A stretch of DNA of 64,000 nucleotides, taken from NCBI RefSeq assembly GCF_040954835.1, contig NC_090704.1, positions 14,219,501 through 14,283,500 of the forward strand, given 5' to 3'. The first letter of the stretch is position 1. Each line of letters begins with the position of its first letter. The notes beneath the pieces are model-generated. The model had not been told where the DNA came from, made no database searches, and saw nothing but the letters and a program-made list of their open reading frames with translations. Below, in pieces: positions 25,540 to 56,223 of the stretch. A program made the translations under genes and the position numbers. This DNA comes from Lepisosteus oculatus (taxonomy: Eukaryota > Chordata > Actinopteri > Semionotiformes > Lepisosteidae).

Positions 25540-26750
25540 GATCTTTCTGGAGCGGTAAAGCTAAATGCGAGCGTTACTGCGATTGCTTGACGTAATGACA
25601 TCCAATCAAAATAAAGCCTGCAAGCCATTACAGTTTGCACAGAGGAATGCATTATGTGTCATGCCATCTCAGAAGTGAGAGCTTAAATGCCATGGACCAG
25701 AGCCTTTGCAGTGAAAAAACAAAATGCAATGCACTGCTATTCATCTCTGTGCATGAAGGAACAATTTCAAGAAATGTGTCCCAGTGCCAGCTGCGTCTCT
25801 TTGAAGTGTCACTGAGTTAATTGCCCTCTCCTGCTGTACTGCTCCAGAGAAAAAGGTTTTTATATATGTGGACCAGCAATCCCTGAATAAGGCAGCCCCT
25901 AGTGGAAGGCCAGAGTCTGTGTTGCAGTACGTTCTAACATTAATAAAAGAGAGATCTTTATGCTCTGGCTCACTGTTCTTTCCAAGCTTCCTGCTATTAA
26001 CTAAATTGGGCAATTCAGGGACTGCAGAAGTTATGCAACAAGTGATGTCAACCCAGAGAGTGGAAAAATAAAATGATGGCGGGAGAAACCTTTCATTTTT
26101 TTTTACCTTTTCATTGCCATCTTGGAACACCTAATTCTTTTCTCAGCAAGGATTGAGAATAGAAGCCTGATCAACGAGGCTTAAAATGAATTGAAATTCG
26201 CATGCTTCATCCTGGCTGATCTGCTCATTGGGGAAAAAAAGCCAGGATACTTGCAGGCTTGGGTCATACAGTATCTATTTTATTAGAGTCTTAAAATTTC
26301 CTTGACAATTATTGTTTTGAAAGAAGTTCAAATGAAGAGGTATTAATTTGTTCATCTGGAATTTGTAGTACAAGGAAAAAAGTGTTGGTGTTGTTTTTGT
26401 ATGGGACACAAAACTGGTAACACGGATTGCTTTTGTCATGGGAGCTAATGATATAAAATGAGCTAGCTGTTTTAACACTTTAGACTGGGCTGCCTTGAGG
26501 CCCTACTGCACAATAGCCAGTAGTATCTTGGCTGAAGCCTATGTATCATTCATTGAAGATGCAAGAAGATTTTTTGAATCTGTTAATTTGGAAGAACACA
26601 ATAAACCCTTCAATTTACAAATCACTTGTGCCACTATCACATCAATAAGTAGCTCAGCAATCTCAAATTGATGAGGATTAGCTTTCAGGACTCAATTAAT
26701 TTCAACTGTTAACTTAATATTCATAACAAAGTATCAGAAATTTAGAAAAC
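25540..26750. other. Repeat-free region upstream of the PGM1 3' end
   Basis: I see no exon or known repeat. There are balanced-composition stretches with ATTA/TAAT and CAATCA cores, for example 'gacatccaatcaaaataaagcc' near 25,597 and 'tcaaattgatgaggattagc' near 26,660. Candidate non-coding regulatory DNA; the evidence is only the absence of repeats and the look of the sequence. Confidence 0.2.
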
Positions 26751-27621
26751 CTAAAACCAAATGCTCTAGCGTCTACCCCACGTTGATCTAAAATATGGAA
26801 ATAAGCATTTTCCTCTCAGATTTTAATTTTGGACTCTGTAGATTATGCTTTGTTAATTTATGTGGGGGGTTTGTACTGGCTTGATAAAATCCCAGAAGGA
26901 TCAGGTCTCCACCTGCAGGATGTGGACGATGCAATCCTGTCAGTGAAATCGGCACGTCCACATTACTGCTAAATAAAACTAGCTGGAAACTCAAGGCTGA
27001 GATTGCTGTCCTTCAGGAAGAGAATCCTTCAGGTCAGAACATTAAGACAACTCGGCCTGCTCTATGGTTTCCACCAGTTCTAGACTGGAAGCGCCCTTTT
27101 GTGTTAGCCTTCCCCTCTTTCCGGCCTCAGCAATGCTATAGCGATAAAAAGTTTTGCGTAAAGTGTAGATTCTGCTATAGAGATACAAGCTTGGGCAAAA
27201 ATATTTTCTGATTCTAACTGTCACTGAAGGTTTTTTTAAAAGTCCAATTATTTTATGGGGCTGTTTAATGATGACAAATGCTTGTATAATAATGCAGAGG
27301 TCTTGGTAAACTTGACATTATCACCTATTAACTCCTAACTCCGTTAACTCCTAATGTAAAATGGATATGTAAAATACACAATGTCATCAAAAAACATTAA
27401 AAACGATGTTATGTTGAAACATTGTTCATCTGTGTGCCACAATGACACTGTATGGTTTAAGCACGAAAGCTTTAAATGGATCAGAGTGATCTTCATTTCT
27501 GTTGGAAATGAACAGGAAACAAAAGTATAAAAAGCAACTTTGTGCAAATTAGAGGTTTTCCACGAGCATGCCCACTGGATACAAAAAATACAAACAACTG
27601 CTAGTACATTTTGAGTGGAAT

Positions 27622-27637
27622 TTTATTCATTTTTATT
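27622..27637 (-). terminator. PGM1 polyadenylation signals
   Basis: Two AATAAA hexamers on the minus strand (plus-strand tttatt at 27,622-27,627 and 27,632-27,637) lie about 135-145 bases past the PGM1 stop codon. Cleavage would be expected near 27,600. The 3' UTR would be short. Confidence 0.6.
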
Positions 27638-27768
27638 AATTTTTTTTCTATTTTTCCATCGGCCATGAATCCTGCATATTTGGAAGACTAGACTCTAGGT
27701 AAAGAGACAATCTTTTTCTAGCACTTTCTTATCTTTGCAAGGCTATATGTCCTCCATCTTGGAACGGC

Positions 27769-45000
<17,232 letters not shown>

Positions 45001-47080
45001 TTAACTTAAAGGGTCTTATGATACCTGCTTTTTTCCAAAATGTACGATTACATCACTTTAACCTAATATTTCCAATACATTATCAAAAAGGTGTGCACTG
45101 CGCACAGGTGATACAACTTACCTAGCGTCTTCTGAATCTGATATTTTCTGCTATGACGTTAAATTCGAATTTGAAACACTATAAAAATGCCAAATTGGGT
45201 TTTACTTTCAGTCGGTTATCATCATATATAGTTAATATATACTTTGTATATACTTATATATTTTGATTTTATTCAAATTTTAAAGTTAATATCCATGATT
45301 TTACTTCACTGGGGAAACTCAAAATAAAAAAAACGAACTTTCTTATAAGTTATATTTCCCTGATACTTTCATGATATTAATGATTTCATGGTTTTAAGAT
45401 AACTCTTTAGAGAAAGATCATCTTTAAAAGACATACAGTATCAGTCGATATGTTTTAAAGTCAAAAGTCATAGTTTTCCTACCAAGGTCAGGAAGAGAGC
45501 AGCTGAGTTTTGACCTGACCCTTAAGGTCACTATTTATCAAGTCTTTTGAAGACGTAACCCTTAAAAATAATTCAGGATAAAAAAACAGGACTGTATAAA
45601 AGCATGACGACACGGAAATAGCAAGGATTACATTTTATTTAGAATTGTCTACAAATCTGGAACGATGAATTCCAGTTGAAAAATAATTAAAACTATTTTA
45701 ATTGGTTACCTGCTGTATGTGTTTGTGTCTAACTACACTATTAAAAAAACGTCGTCTGAAGTCCAGCTCGTTATACAAGGAAGATTTTGAACGTGGTATT
45801 GAATGCTTTGCCGTTCTTAGTCTTCCATCCATCCATTTTCTTCTTGCAATGCAGGTTCCTTAGAACTAGTTAGTTTACTTATGGTCACTTTAATAATATA
45901 ACTATACACCCTCACAAAGGCAGTTGTTCCCTATCTTACAAAAAACGACAGGAAAATACAATGTGACACTCCAGCATGGTGCTTAGGAGCTTCTAGAGAT
46001 TTTAATTCTAATTTTTAATATTTGGATAAAACTTTTAATATGGAGTCAACATGAGTCAGAATGTGGAGGGCTCCAACAGTTTTTTTTTGTAAACGATTAA
46101 CAAGAGGCCTATAGACTCTTCTTATCTCTTATGATGCTACCACCAAACATGAAGTCTGAGATTTATTTGGCAATTGCATAATGTTTTGTTTGAGCACTTT
46201 CCACATATGAGCACAAAGTTAATTGTTAAAAGTATGAAGCTTGTTTGAACAGTGCTATTTTCCCTGAAATATGTTTTCATGAATTATTAAAAGAGGCACA
46301 CACAGCTTGTAGAAGAAGTACAGTAGGCTATAACAAGTCATTTTGCTAAGAAACAAACTGTAAAGACAATTTCATAAAGCTATGTATAGGTCTTGTATTA
46401 TACTTTAGATTATACACGCATTATTCAGCTATGTTTTTAGTCATTGTAGATGCTAAATACCACATCAGTAGGAATTTTTCAAATAAATCTATACTAAGTG
46501 CTTAAATGTTTTCAATTTTATTAGGAAATGTAATAGAAAAAAATGCACAGCAAGTAACCGGCTTCTCTCTTACCATGTGACATTTAGTGGCCTTGTCTAC
46601 GGTTACAGCACAGAAAGTCAAAGAGCAAAATAATTGCTTCAGGGATATAAATAGCAGGTCAAGACTACTTTAGGCATTAAGAGCTGAGGTCAAATACATT
46701 TTAGACCTGTCTGTAACATATAAGAATGCAGCTAGCTGCCAAGTACCATACTGGCCGACTCTGTTATTTGAAGTGGTTAGTGAACTTTTTATATACTGTA
46801 CAGTATATACAGTACAGTATGCATTGTTGAAATATATTTTTTCATAAATCATTTTCCTATTACATTAAACATACATCTAAGTGTTTTTAGGATGGCTTCT
46901 AAAAAGGAAATTTGTTTCCAAGATTTCTTAGTACCCAAATACAAGTATAGTTTCCAAGTACCCTATATTAGCGGTAAGCAAACTTTTGCCCAAGTCATCA
47001 ACAGTGTCTGTTTTTCAGATAATGGTGTCCCAAGCAGACTAGATGGAGGAAGGGAGCTGGCTGGGCATACTGTATATCCT
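45001..47080. other. Intergenic DNA between PGM1 and EFCAB7
   Basis: AT-rich sequence with no recognised gene. It contains a short piece of a SINE 3' end ('cttccatccatccattttct', about 45,830) and a palindromic 'atactgtacagtat' at 46,793-46,806, followed by a second partial copy. Confidence 0.5.
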
Positions 47081-47089
47081 CCCTTCAAT

Positions 47090-47442
47090 TTTCTAGACAC
47101 TTCATTTTTCAGTTTAATTCAAGGTTGTGGGGGAGCCGGAGTTTATCTCGGCAAGCAAGGGGCACAAGGCTGAGTACACCTTGGATGGGACGCCAGTCCA
47201 TCCCAGGGCACTCACACACAGAGAAGAACACACTCACACCAGGGCCAGTTTTATGAGAAGCCAATTAACCTAACTGTATTTCTGGATTGGGGAAGAAAAC
47301 TGGAGCATTCAGATAAAAGCCACATGAACATGGCGGAGAACACATAAACTCCACGCAGACAGCATGCTGGTCCCAGAATTGAACCCAGGGCCCTAGTGCT
47401 GCAAGGCAGCATCCAAACCACTACACTATCAGGCCACCCACA
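47090..47442 (-). repeat. SINE family A, near full length, antisense
   Basis: On the plus strand the order is 'gttgtgggggagccggagttta', 'gggacgccagtccatcccagggcactcac', 'caccagggccagttttatg', 'gcggagaacacataaactccacgcagacag', and 'gggccctagtgctgcaaggcagcatccaaaccactacac' (the reverse of the tRNA-like head). The 3' terminal phrase is partly lost. Confidence 0.85.
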
Positions 47443-48199
47443 CGTCATATCATTAAAGGTAATAATCATGTTGTTGTTTTACAGTACATATACATACCAC
47501 ACTACCATGTGATTATAAACCATCACATTTTGCACACAGAAAGAGAAGCAAAGATTTAACACATAACCTGCAGACGGTTATCATCACAGATTCCCTGTGG
47601 ATCACAAGGGTAAAACTACGTGTACACAAAGTTCATTAACTACTTAATAGTATACAATAGACTAACATTCATTAGTGTGGCCACTCAGACTTTTGATAGT
47701 AGCCAAATAAAAACAATTAACAAGCTAAATGACAAAGCTTATGGGTACCGTATAATGCTCACTTAAAAACTTGATACAGTTGATAGGTTAACAGCATGCT
47801 CTACATAGAAACTGGCACACTTATTCTTGAAATCCACACAATAATTTAATTATTATAATCTTACAAGTATCACAATGCATGATGTTTATCGTCGAGTCAC
47901 AGGAAGAAATTTCTATTTCTAATAGAAAGGATTTGAATCAACTCATGATTACTTTAAAGGTTTAGCAGATTGAATTAGATTTCAAAAATTGCACATCATA
48001 AATACATGAAACATCAAACTCAAATCCCAGGCCAGAGTAACACTGAAGCTCAGCTGAAAGCTAAAGGGTACTCTTGTCTTTTTCTTAACTTACACAATAG
48101 TCCCAGTCAAAATAAAGGAAATATGAAATTCCTGTTTTTAACTTAATTTAAATAAGTGTAAGGAGCATATAAAGATATTAGATCCATTCTTGTGTCAAA
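47443..48199. other. EFCAB7 3' flank
   Basis: No gene seen. This would include the EFCAB7 3' UTR. No AATAAA appears on the minus strand close to the stop. An ATTAAA variant is at about 47,844-47,849 (plus strand tttaat), so the 3' UTR end is unclear. Confidence 0.4.
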
Positions 48200-48274
48200 T
48201 TAAGGCAAAATGCTTTCAACACAGTTGTACGTCCACTCTTGCCTTTCGTTCACTGGCATAACATGTTGGCAGAC
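48200..48274 (-). CDS. EFCAB7: EFCAB7 exon 13 (C-terminus)
   Basis: Encodes residues 588-611, VCQHVMPVNERQEWTYNCVE and SILP, then TAA. Human has VCQHVMPLNERQEWIYYCIY. Acceptor tgtttag|GTC. Confidence 0.93.
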   Translation of the reverse strand, partial: VCQHVMPVNERQEWTYNCVESILP

Positions 48275-51200
48275 CTAAACAATAAAGACAGAATAAGACA
48301 AGCATGAACAATTTTGTCATTTTTCTGCTTAATAAAAAATGCATTTTTTTCCCATATTTTACAAACACAAAAGCAAAACTGTAAAGTCTGCCAAAAAGAC
48401 ACAATGCTCTGTATTCGGTGAAGAATATCTAACAATAATTTAAGTAGAAAATATTCTATGCATATGTAAAATCTCATCATAGAAGAGGGAATCTCATCAT
48501 TAAGGGAATCAGAAGGTATTCTAAAATATTAAAAATAACTTCATATTTTATTTTTCCAGAAGAGAAATGCCAATTAACTGTAAAGGGTCATGTCTAGTGT
48601 TTTCTTTTCTGAGCATTCCTACAAAAGGGGAAACAGAGCATGAAATGTAGCACTGGGACTGGCCCAGCTATTCCACTTTCCATTTTAATGAGAACATCCA
48701 CATAATGAATTTAAATGAGTCACTTTTTTTTCCCTTGACCTGCATATTCCTTCAAATTAAAAGAAAGTGTTCATTTTTATTCCTGACATTTGGCATTTTT
48801 GTCTATTACAAGTCTTCCATCCATCTTCTAACCACTTTATCCAATTCAGGGTGGTGGGGGAGCCAGGAAGTAAAGGTCATAAGGCAGGGTACACCCTGGA
48901 CAGGACGCCAGTCTATTGCTGGGCAAACACACAAACACAGACACCCATACCAGGGCCAGTTTGTCCAGGGGCCTATTAACCCAGCAGTTTTTGGATTGTG
49001 GATGAAAATCAAACCACCTGGAGGAAACTCCCGCAAACACAGGGAGCGCACACAAACAAGTCATTATTATACTTAATAAACCATTTCTTAACATGAAAAC
49101 ATATTGGTGTCTTTTGTTTGATTACTTTATACAATTTTTCAAATATATTTAGAATACGTTAAACTTTCAAAATGAACATACCAACATAGTGAGGGTCTAA
49201 AACCTTTTCAGTAAAAATACTAAAATGAAAAAAGATGAAGTATCTTGAACCTACCACTTTGGTTCTTGGTGGAACTTCGACAGCAAAGACATTCATGCCC
49301 CTGCTGCTGCTACAGTTCTTACTCTGCTCATTGTTGACATGGACTGTCACTTTACTATTGGACTGCAAAAGCAAGAAACAAGAATGAAAAGGTTCAAATG
49401 GCTTAAAGGTGAAACTGGTCTGTGTGCACATACTATATCTTTTAAAATGTATTAATTTCAATTAGAAATGTATTCATTTCCTTTTCCATAATTGCACCTA
49501 AGAATGCAAAAGGGCATTTACTGTGCCATTGTGTTACAGTATGTGGATGCTGGTGAACATACAGGATTTTTGGCTGGTTTGGCAAAATAATTAAACTAAA
49601 AGCAAAATTCATAACATCAGAATTTTCAACAAAATGGTAACATTTCCATAAGTTTTCATATTTTTGGTTATTATTTAACAATAACATAATATTATGTTCT
49701 ATATAATGAACTAAATCCCTTCTCTTCTCCTAGCTGAAAAGTCAGTGGAAGAAAGCACGTATTATTTACAGTCTTTTGCGTGGCTGTTTGTATTTTGTTA
49801 GTGCTTGAGTCACATAACCATATATATGGTACACACAAGCATCCAATGTCTTATGGTTAACTGTAAGACTATAAGACTATTCAAAATATTTTTATTTAAT
49901 AAAAAAATATAATATAGTAAACTAATGAAGTACACTGGTTTAGGTTCAAAAGAAAATTATTTCATTAACAAACTATTAAAATGTATATGAACAAGTCAGT
50001 TCAGCACTAACTGGTTTCCAGTGCTAAAAAGCATAAATCATTCAAGAAGTTAATATGCAGTGTGGGAACCAATTAGCTTTCTGTACAAGTCATTTTAAAA
50101 AAGAATCTAACAAAGCTTCACATTCTGTTTAGCACAGCCTTTAAACTGCTTTTAATACACTATAAAAATGTTTAATAAATTATGCCTATTTTTATTTTTT
50201 CCCTTTTAAAAAGTTACAAAGCCAATATAGATACTTAATTATTTTTAATAAACATAATCATAGAACAGCAAGACCAAATCAATTGTCATTGTTATTGCGG
50301 ATAATTAATTTACAATGTTTTACGTTCCTAAGATTTAACTACAGATTTACTGTACCACTGTCCAATAAATTATTAATTACACTCTAATCATCTGAATGCT
50401 TGAGGGCAAAGAGATTATGTGCCTATACCAACCTATCTGGGTTACCCTTTGAAGCATTTGATGTTATTTAATAGCTTTTGGGAGAAAAGTATGTAATTTT
50501 ATTTACCTTATTTGCAATAACTGATGAAATTCTCATGTCACTCTTGTATGTATAGATAATTATATTTTCATAGCCTTTAATTGGTTTGGCCTCCCCCTTG
50601 GCAATTACTGATCTGTATACAGCCGTGTTCAGGATTTTACTGCCAGAGTCCAAACTGACTGGTTTCACTGTAGGTTTGCATTCCTCTGAATACACATTGA
50701 TGATAAAAGGACATGCCTGTGTCAGAAAACATTGCACAAAATAAGGTGGGTGGCAGCACAATTTCAAACAGCATTTATTGTCAATTGCTTTCTTCCAGGT
50801 TGCAGAAAGAATTGGAACATTCAACTTTTGGTCTTGAAAAATATTAATTGATTATTTTAGATATACAACTGAATTACATTATGATGTAAAAAAAACAAAT
50901 GTAGGGACAAAACTGTTAGAAGTGGCAAACAGGACTCATGTCCTGTTAGGTGCGTTTGTATTATCTGCTGCATACCTCTACCATTTCAAGGGCCCTGTTG
51001 TAACCCATTGATTCCAGAGTGATCCACAGGTCTGCAGGATCTCCTTCACGGTCAGTGGCTTCCATTAAATTCAGTTCCATAAAGCCCTGCCTTGTTAGCT
51101 CATTCTTCTTGGTATCAAAATTTTCTGTAGTAAAAAAAATGTATAAATTTACACAAGACTAACTATATTTCCACTGGATCTTTCGCATAACATCATGTCA

Positions 51201-54200
51201 TGCAAACACTGCTACATTCCAATCTTGTCTTTCTCACTAAAAGGTGGTCTAGTCCCTCAAACGCTTTCAGATTATGGCAGATTATCAACACCCTATAATC
51301 TCTAACTCTATAGACGACAAGCGATTAAGCGTAAGGAAGGGACAAAATGTCCTTCAAGGGAAAACGTTTATGTAACATAAGTGCACTTAAGAAGTGCACA
51401 TCTACAGCACTATAAAATGCTACAGCATGTTCTGAAATGGTTTAGCTGTATGCTTTGAACTATATTCCTTTTTTACTGTACACTCACATTACAGGAAAGA
51501 TTGGGCAAAATATAATTAATCAAAATCTGCATCTCTGCAAGCTCTCAGAAGAGTCATAAACACCTTCTTTTGCACTCCTGTTTTAATTCAGCCCTGCAAT
51601 GGTAGGATCCAGGAAATTGGTCCATACTTGACTATTTATTAATTACTTTGCTGCAATAATTAAATTTAGGATGTCAGAAAGTAAACATTACATAACATTT
51701 TTTTCATTTAAAAAACAGGTCCAGAATATGAAAAAGAAACTGAGACTAACCTGTTAATAGTACTCAACAATAGTATGATATGTTAGTCTTATATTGCATG
51801 TTCATTCCAATGAAAATACATCAAAATGTGTCTGATTGCCTACTGTGTGTTGATATTTTATCTGATAACAAAAGATAATATATTTTTTTCTGAAAATGTA
51901 CAATTATTTATTAAGTTTCACTAAGGCTGTGTTTTATACTCCACAAGCAGAAATTCACCTAACCTGCTGCTGTTCTGAAGAAGAAGCAAGGTTACATGAA
52001 TTCTGATTTGTGCTTTATTTACCAATGCACATTCAACACACCATATGATAAAGAAAGTCTAAGGGCATGTAATCTAAAATGCCAGCACACCTCTGCAAAC
52101 AGCCCAGGCTTCTTCGTCACATTTCTCTCCACTTGTTCTTTGCTCAAAGAAATTATACTCTTCCAGACTGAGGAGGCCATTCCCATCCAAATCGATCACT
52201 TCAAAGATATCAGAGAGAGCTGTCCTATTAAAGAAGATAAATAGCATATCATCTAATATAAGAACTTCTGAACTCCATTCATTTTCATCATCTTAAAAAA
52301 CTACCTTCAAGTGTATCATTTAACATAAATGAGTTAAATTAGAAACTATTTGTCAGTCATGTCCTATAGAACAACCTGGTTCTTATGGTTACTTAATTTA
52401 ATAGAAAAAGTATATACTGTCAGGACCTTTACAAATGGAAATTAAAAAATTTGAATAACATATTTTTTACATATTCTGAGTTATGAAAATTAAACAATGA
52501 ATAAAGTACACACCAATAAAGTTGTTGCAATGTCTGATTATATCTATTTAGAGTTGGTTTAAGACTTGTATTGACTTATTTGGCAATGGCATCATAAAGG
52601 TAAACATTTTAAAATCAACATGCTTATTTACAGCAAAATAATGCTGCAACTTGGTATTTTGTTTACTCAGCTTTCCAGCAAAACATTATCCTAGGTCAAT
52701 ACACAGAAAAACAAAAGCACAAGATCAAAATTAGTCATCACTGAAAACAAATTTGACAATTAAATAATATATATACGAACTTATTAGTACCAATGAACAT
52801 AGAAATGTATTCATATAACCTGAAACTTATATGTATTCATATAAACTAAAAACTGTATTTACAGTATGTAAGTTATAAACTGAAAATAATATTCCAGCTA
52901 TACTATACAATGTATATCCTCAAAAATGTCATTTTTTGCCTTGTAAAGGAAAGCAATGAAACCTACTTAAACTCCTTGGTAAGTGCCAGTTCACCACTGT
53001 CAGTCCGGTAAACAAGTTGAACTTGCTTATTAACAGGCTTTTTCCTCTTCTTCAATCTGCAGCCGGTGGTGAAGGGCAGTAAGTAATAAACTCCAGCACT
53101 TAGTTCCCCTTTCCATCCAAACGTCTGCCATTCAAAGGAAACAATTAGCACCTTCACTAAGCAGCTCAAAATTAAATAGACCTTTTACTGACATGCAACA
53201 AGACTACATAGAGCACTGTATAAAAAAAATGTCTAGCTTTGCCAGTACATATCTAAAAAGTGTAACTGACTGGAGAGAGAATTAGGTCAAAGAAGAGAGG
53301 ATGTCTTTCATTTGGTCCTCTTTAAAATTTGACGAATGTTTCATCACATTGACATTTATGTTTAGACATATCCTAGTTAATAAGTTAGTTCTACAAAAAA
53401 AAACAGTGATTTTCTACATTTTAGGATTTATTTTTAACTGAAAACTACTTTTACGTGTTGACCTTCAGAGTGAAACAGCACAAGAAAAATATCACAGGAA
53501 AGGACATTCTTCAGTCCAGTAATTCACATCAACAAAATATGAAGATCCCAGCTAACCTCTTTGTCCCGGGCATCTGTAAAACACACGAGATTTGAATCTT
53601 CTTTTTTTTCATTTGCAGTTACAAGAAAAAGAGCAGTGTCTACTGTCATCCAAGGAGAAGGCTTCTCTGAAAAAAGAGGGGCATGTGAGACAGATATTGC
53701 TACCCTCCTGATAAATAAACTGGTGAGTTGCCACAGTGTAAATTTAACCCAAAGTCATAGAAAAGGGACAAGCTTAGCTGCACATCAATGCAAACATTTG
53801 AACTTGCCTTTTTTGACAGCTGTGTTAGATACCCTCATCTATTGGTTTAATTCTTCATAAATTGTCTTTTACATGCCCACCTGCCCCATTTATATAATAC
53901 AGTCTCCTCTCTTTTGTAACCTTTTTATGTTTATATTCTTCTACTTAAAACAAAAGATAGCAACTTTTTCTAGAAATATTAATGTACACAGTTTTCCAAG
54001 CTGCAATGCTTTATTGAATAAACTACTTGCCTTTTCCAATTTCAGTGCAATGTTTATGTAACATAGAAATTAAAAATTAATGTCCCTGTTTTCACTTCTT
54101 GCTTTTTAAAGGCTCTTATTTAAAATGTGTTAAAATGATAACTCATCATCCACCTACTAATACATAAAAAAATAATTTCTATAAATGTCTTAGTTTGAAT

Positions 54201-56184
54201 TCTGCACCTTCTGTATAGCTGAGGTTCAGCGGTTTAATGGTAAGATAAACCACTGATGTCTGTGGGATGTGAAGTCTGTATTGCAGAGATGGAATTCCAC
54301 CATCTTCTTCAAGAAAGAAACAGCCCTTTGAACTTATGTGATGCCACTCCTGAAGAGATGAAAAAGCACACAGTGAATCTTTTATTTGTTAGAACTTTTA
54401 AGAAAGAAAAAAACAAAAATACTTCCTGAAACATTAGTACCACTGTTATAAAATAAAAGGAAACGTTCTTACAGAAAATAAATGCACTATTATGTTATAC
54501 TAAAATGAACATACACAAGTACATGCTGTATATGAAAGGATTTTGTTTGCTTCTCCAGGAATACTACTTGCACATACTAAGTAAAGCCACAAGATGGAAC
54601 TGTAGTAATACTAGTTATTAAACAAAGACACCAGCATATTTAATAACAACAAATAAATAAAACTGCAATTTAAACTTTTTGTACGAGTGTTTTTGGTATG
54701 TTTAGAAGAGTAATTTTTAAAAGAAAAAAACTATATGGATGAAAGAAAATGTCACATTACAACTTTTACAGAAAACAGTGTGTTAAGACTTTGACATTTG
54801 TCCACTACACTTAAAATGATTATTTTCTTTAACATACTTGGCAGAAAAGAAACAGATGGAAGATTAACAGGGTGATTTTAAAGTGAAAAACAAGAGATTT
54901 TAAATCAACTACGTCATAGAAATATGTGTTGAAAAGTATCCAAATTATTGGCTATTCACCACAAACTATTTTATTTTGAAAAATGTCAATGTATTTGCCC
55001 TGAACAGCCTTTTCTTTTTCTGAATTGGTTCTTATACTGCTTTCTGATGACTAATAAATTTTAAAGTTAAACAAGAGCATAAAATACATATGTGGTGAAA
55101 TGTCATTTTGTTAAAAAAGCTATTTACCCAAAGTATTTATGATAGGTTGTGAAATACATAAAGGATCAAATCATAACACTATAGTGTTTTGTACACCAAA
55201 TATCAAATGAAGTAAACTGCCTTAGGCATGAGTCCACTTTAAAGACTTTGAAATACTGTCCCTTAGAGATAGGTCACCTAGCCCTTTAATACAGAGCCAT
55301 GTCAGTTTCACCAGTATCTTCACAGATTTACAATGCCTTAGAGCCATGGGGTGCCTTTTCTTAAAAAACAAAAAGCACTGATTCTCCACTCAGAATAATA
55401 ATTGTAGGCTGTAACGATATAGACTGAAGTAAAAGAACTTTCAACAGTAATCTTGGAGTACACATTTGTTATGTGAATTCTGACCTTTTCCAATTACTGT
55501 TCATGACATTTATAGCTATTATTTTCTGTTGTAAGAAAACTAGTAGTGGTTATGTCAAAAAATGAGAAAACAAAAAGAGTAAGATCAATATTAACACTCT
55601 ATACCTATTGACTTCAAGGAGTAAATTTGATCTTACTACATTCCTTTCAACCCAAGCAGCAACAGTAGTGAATAAGAAACCCAATGGCAAAGAGTATAAA
55701 CATTTCACACTGTTTTGAACAACAACAAAGCATTTATTTGATTTTGACACAGATATTATGTAATTTGCTTGAGTGGGATCACATTTACCCACTCTGAAAA
55801 CTGCATCAATTTTTAAATATGTTTTTTCAGTACTTAAATTCTGAACAAATGCCCTGTGTCATTTATTTTGTTGTTTTTATAACCAGGCAGGTGCACAGAG
55901 GATCACTGACCATCTCCTGGCACTACCTGGATATCATAATATAATTTATATTCTTATTTTTCTAATGGTAATTATCTAATTTCAAAGAATGTACCAAATG
56001 CCAACAGCTATATCACCTTGCAACTGGCAACCCACAGAAGCTAAGCAGGTGTGAGTCTGTCCAGTACCTAGAGGGGAGACTTCCTGGGAAAGCTAAGGTT
56101 GTTGCTGGAAGACCCTGCGGTCTTAATACCCCAGTATAGTGGCAGGGACACTATACTGTAAAAAACAACAATTATTATAAGTAT

Positions 56185-56223
<39 letters not shown>

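Noticed and set aside
25741-26130. Open frame of 129 codons on the minus strand
   Set aside because: No similarity to a known family, no splice or start context, and composition like the surrounding intergenic DNA.
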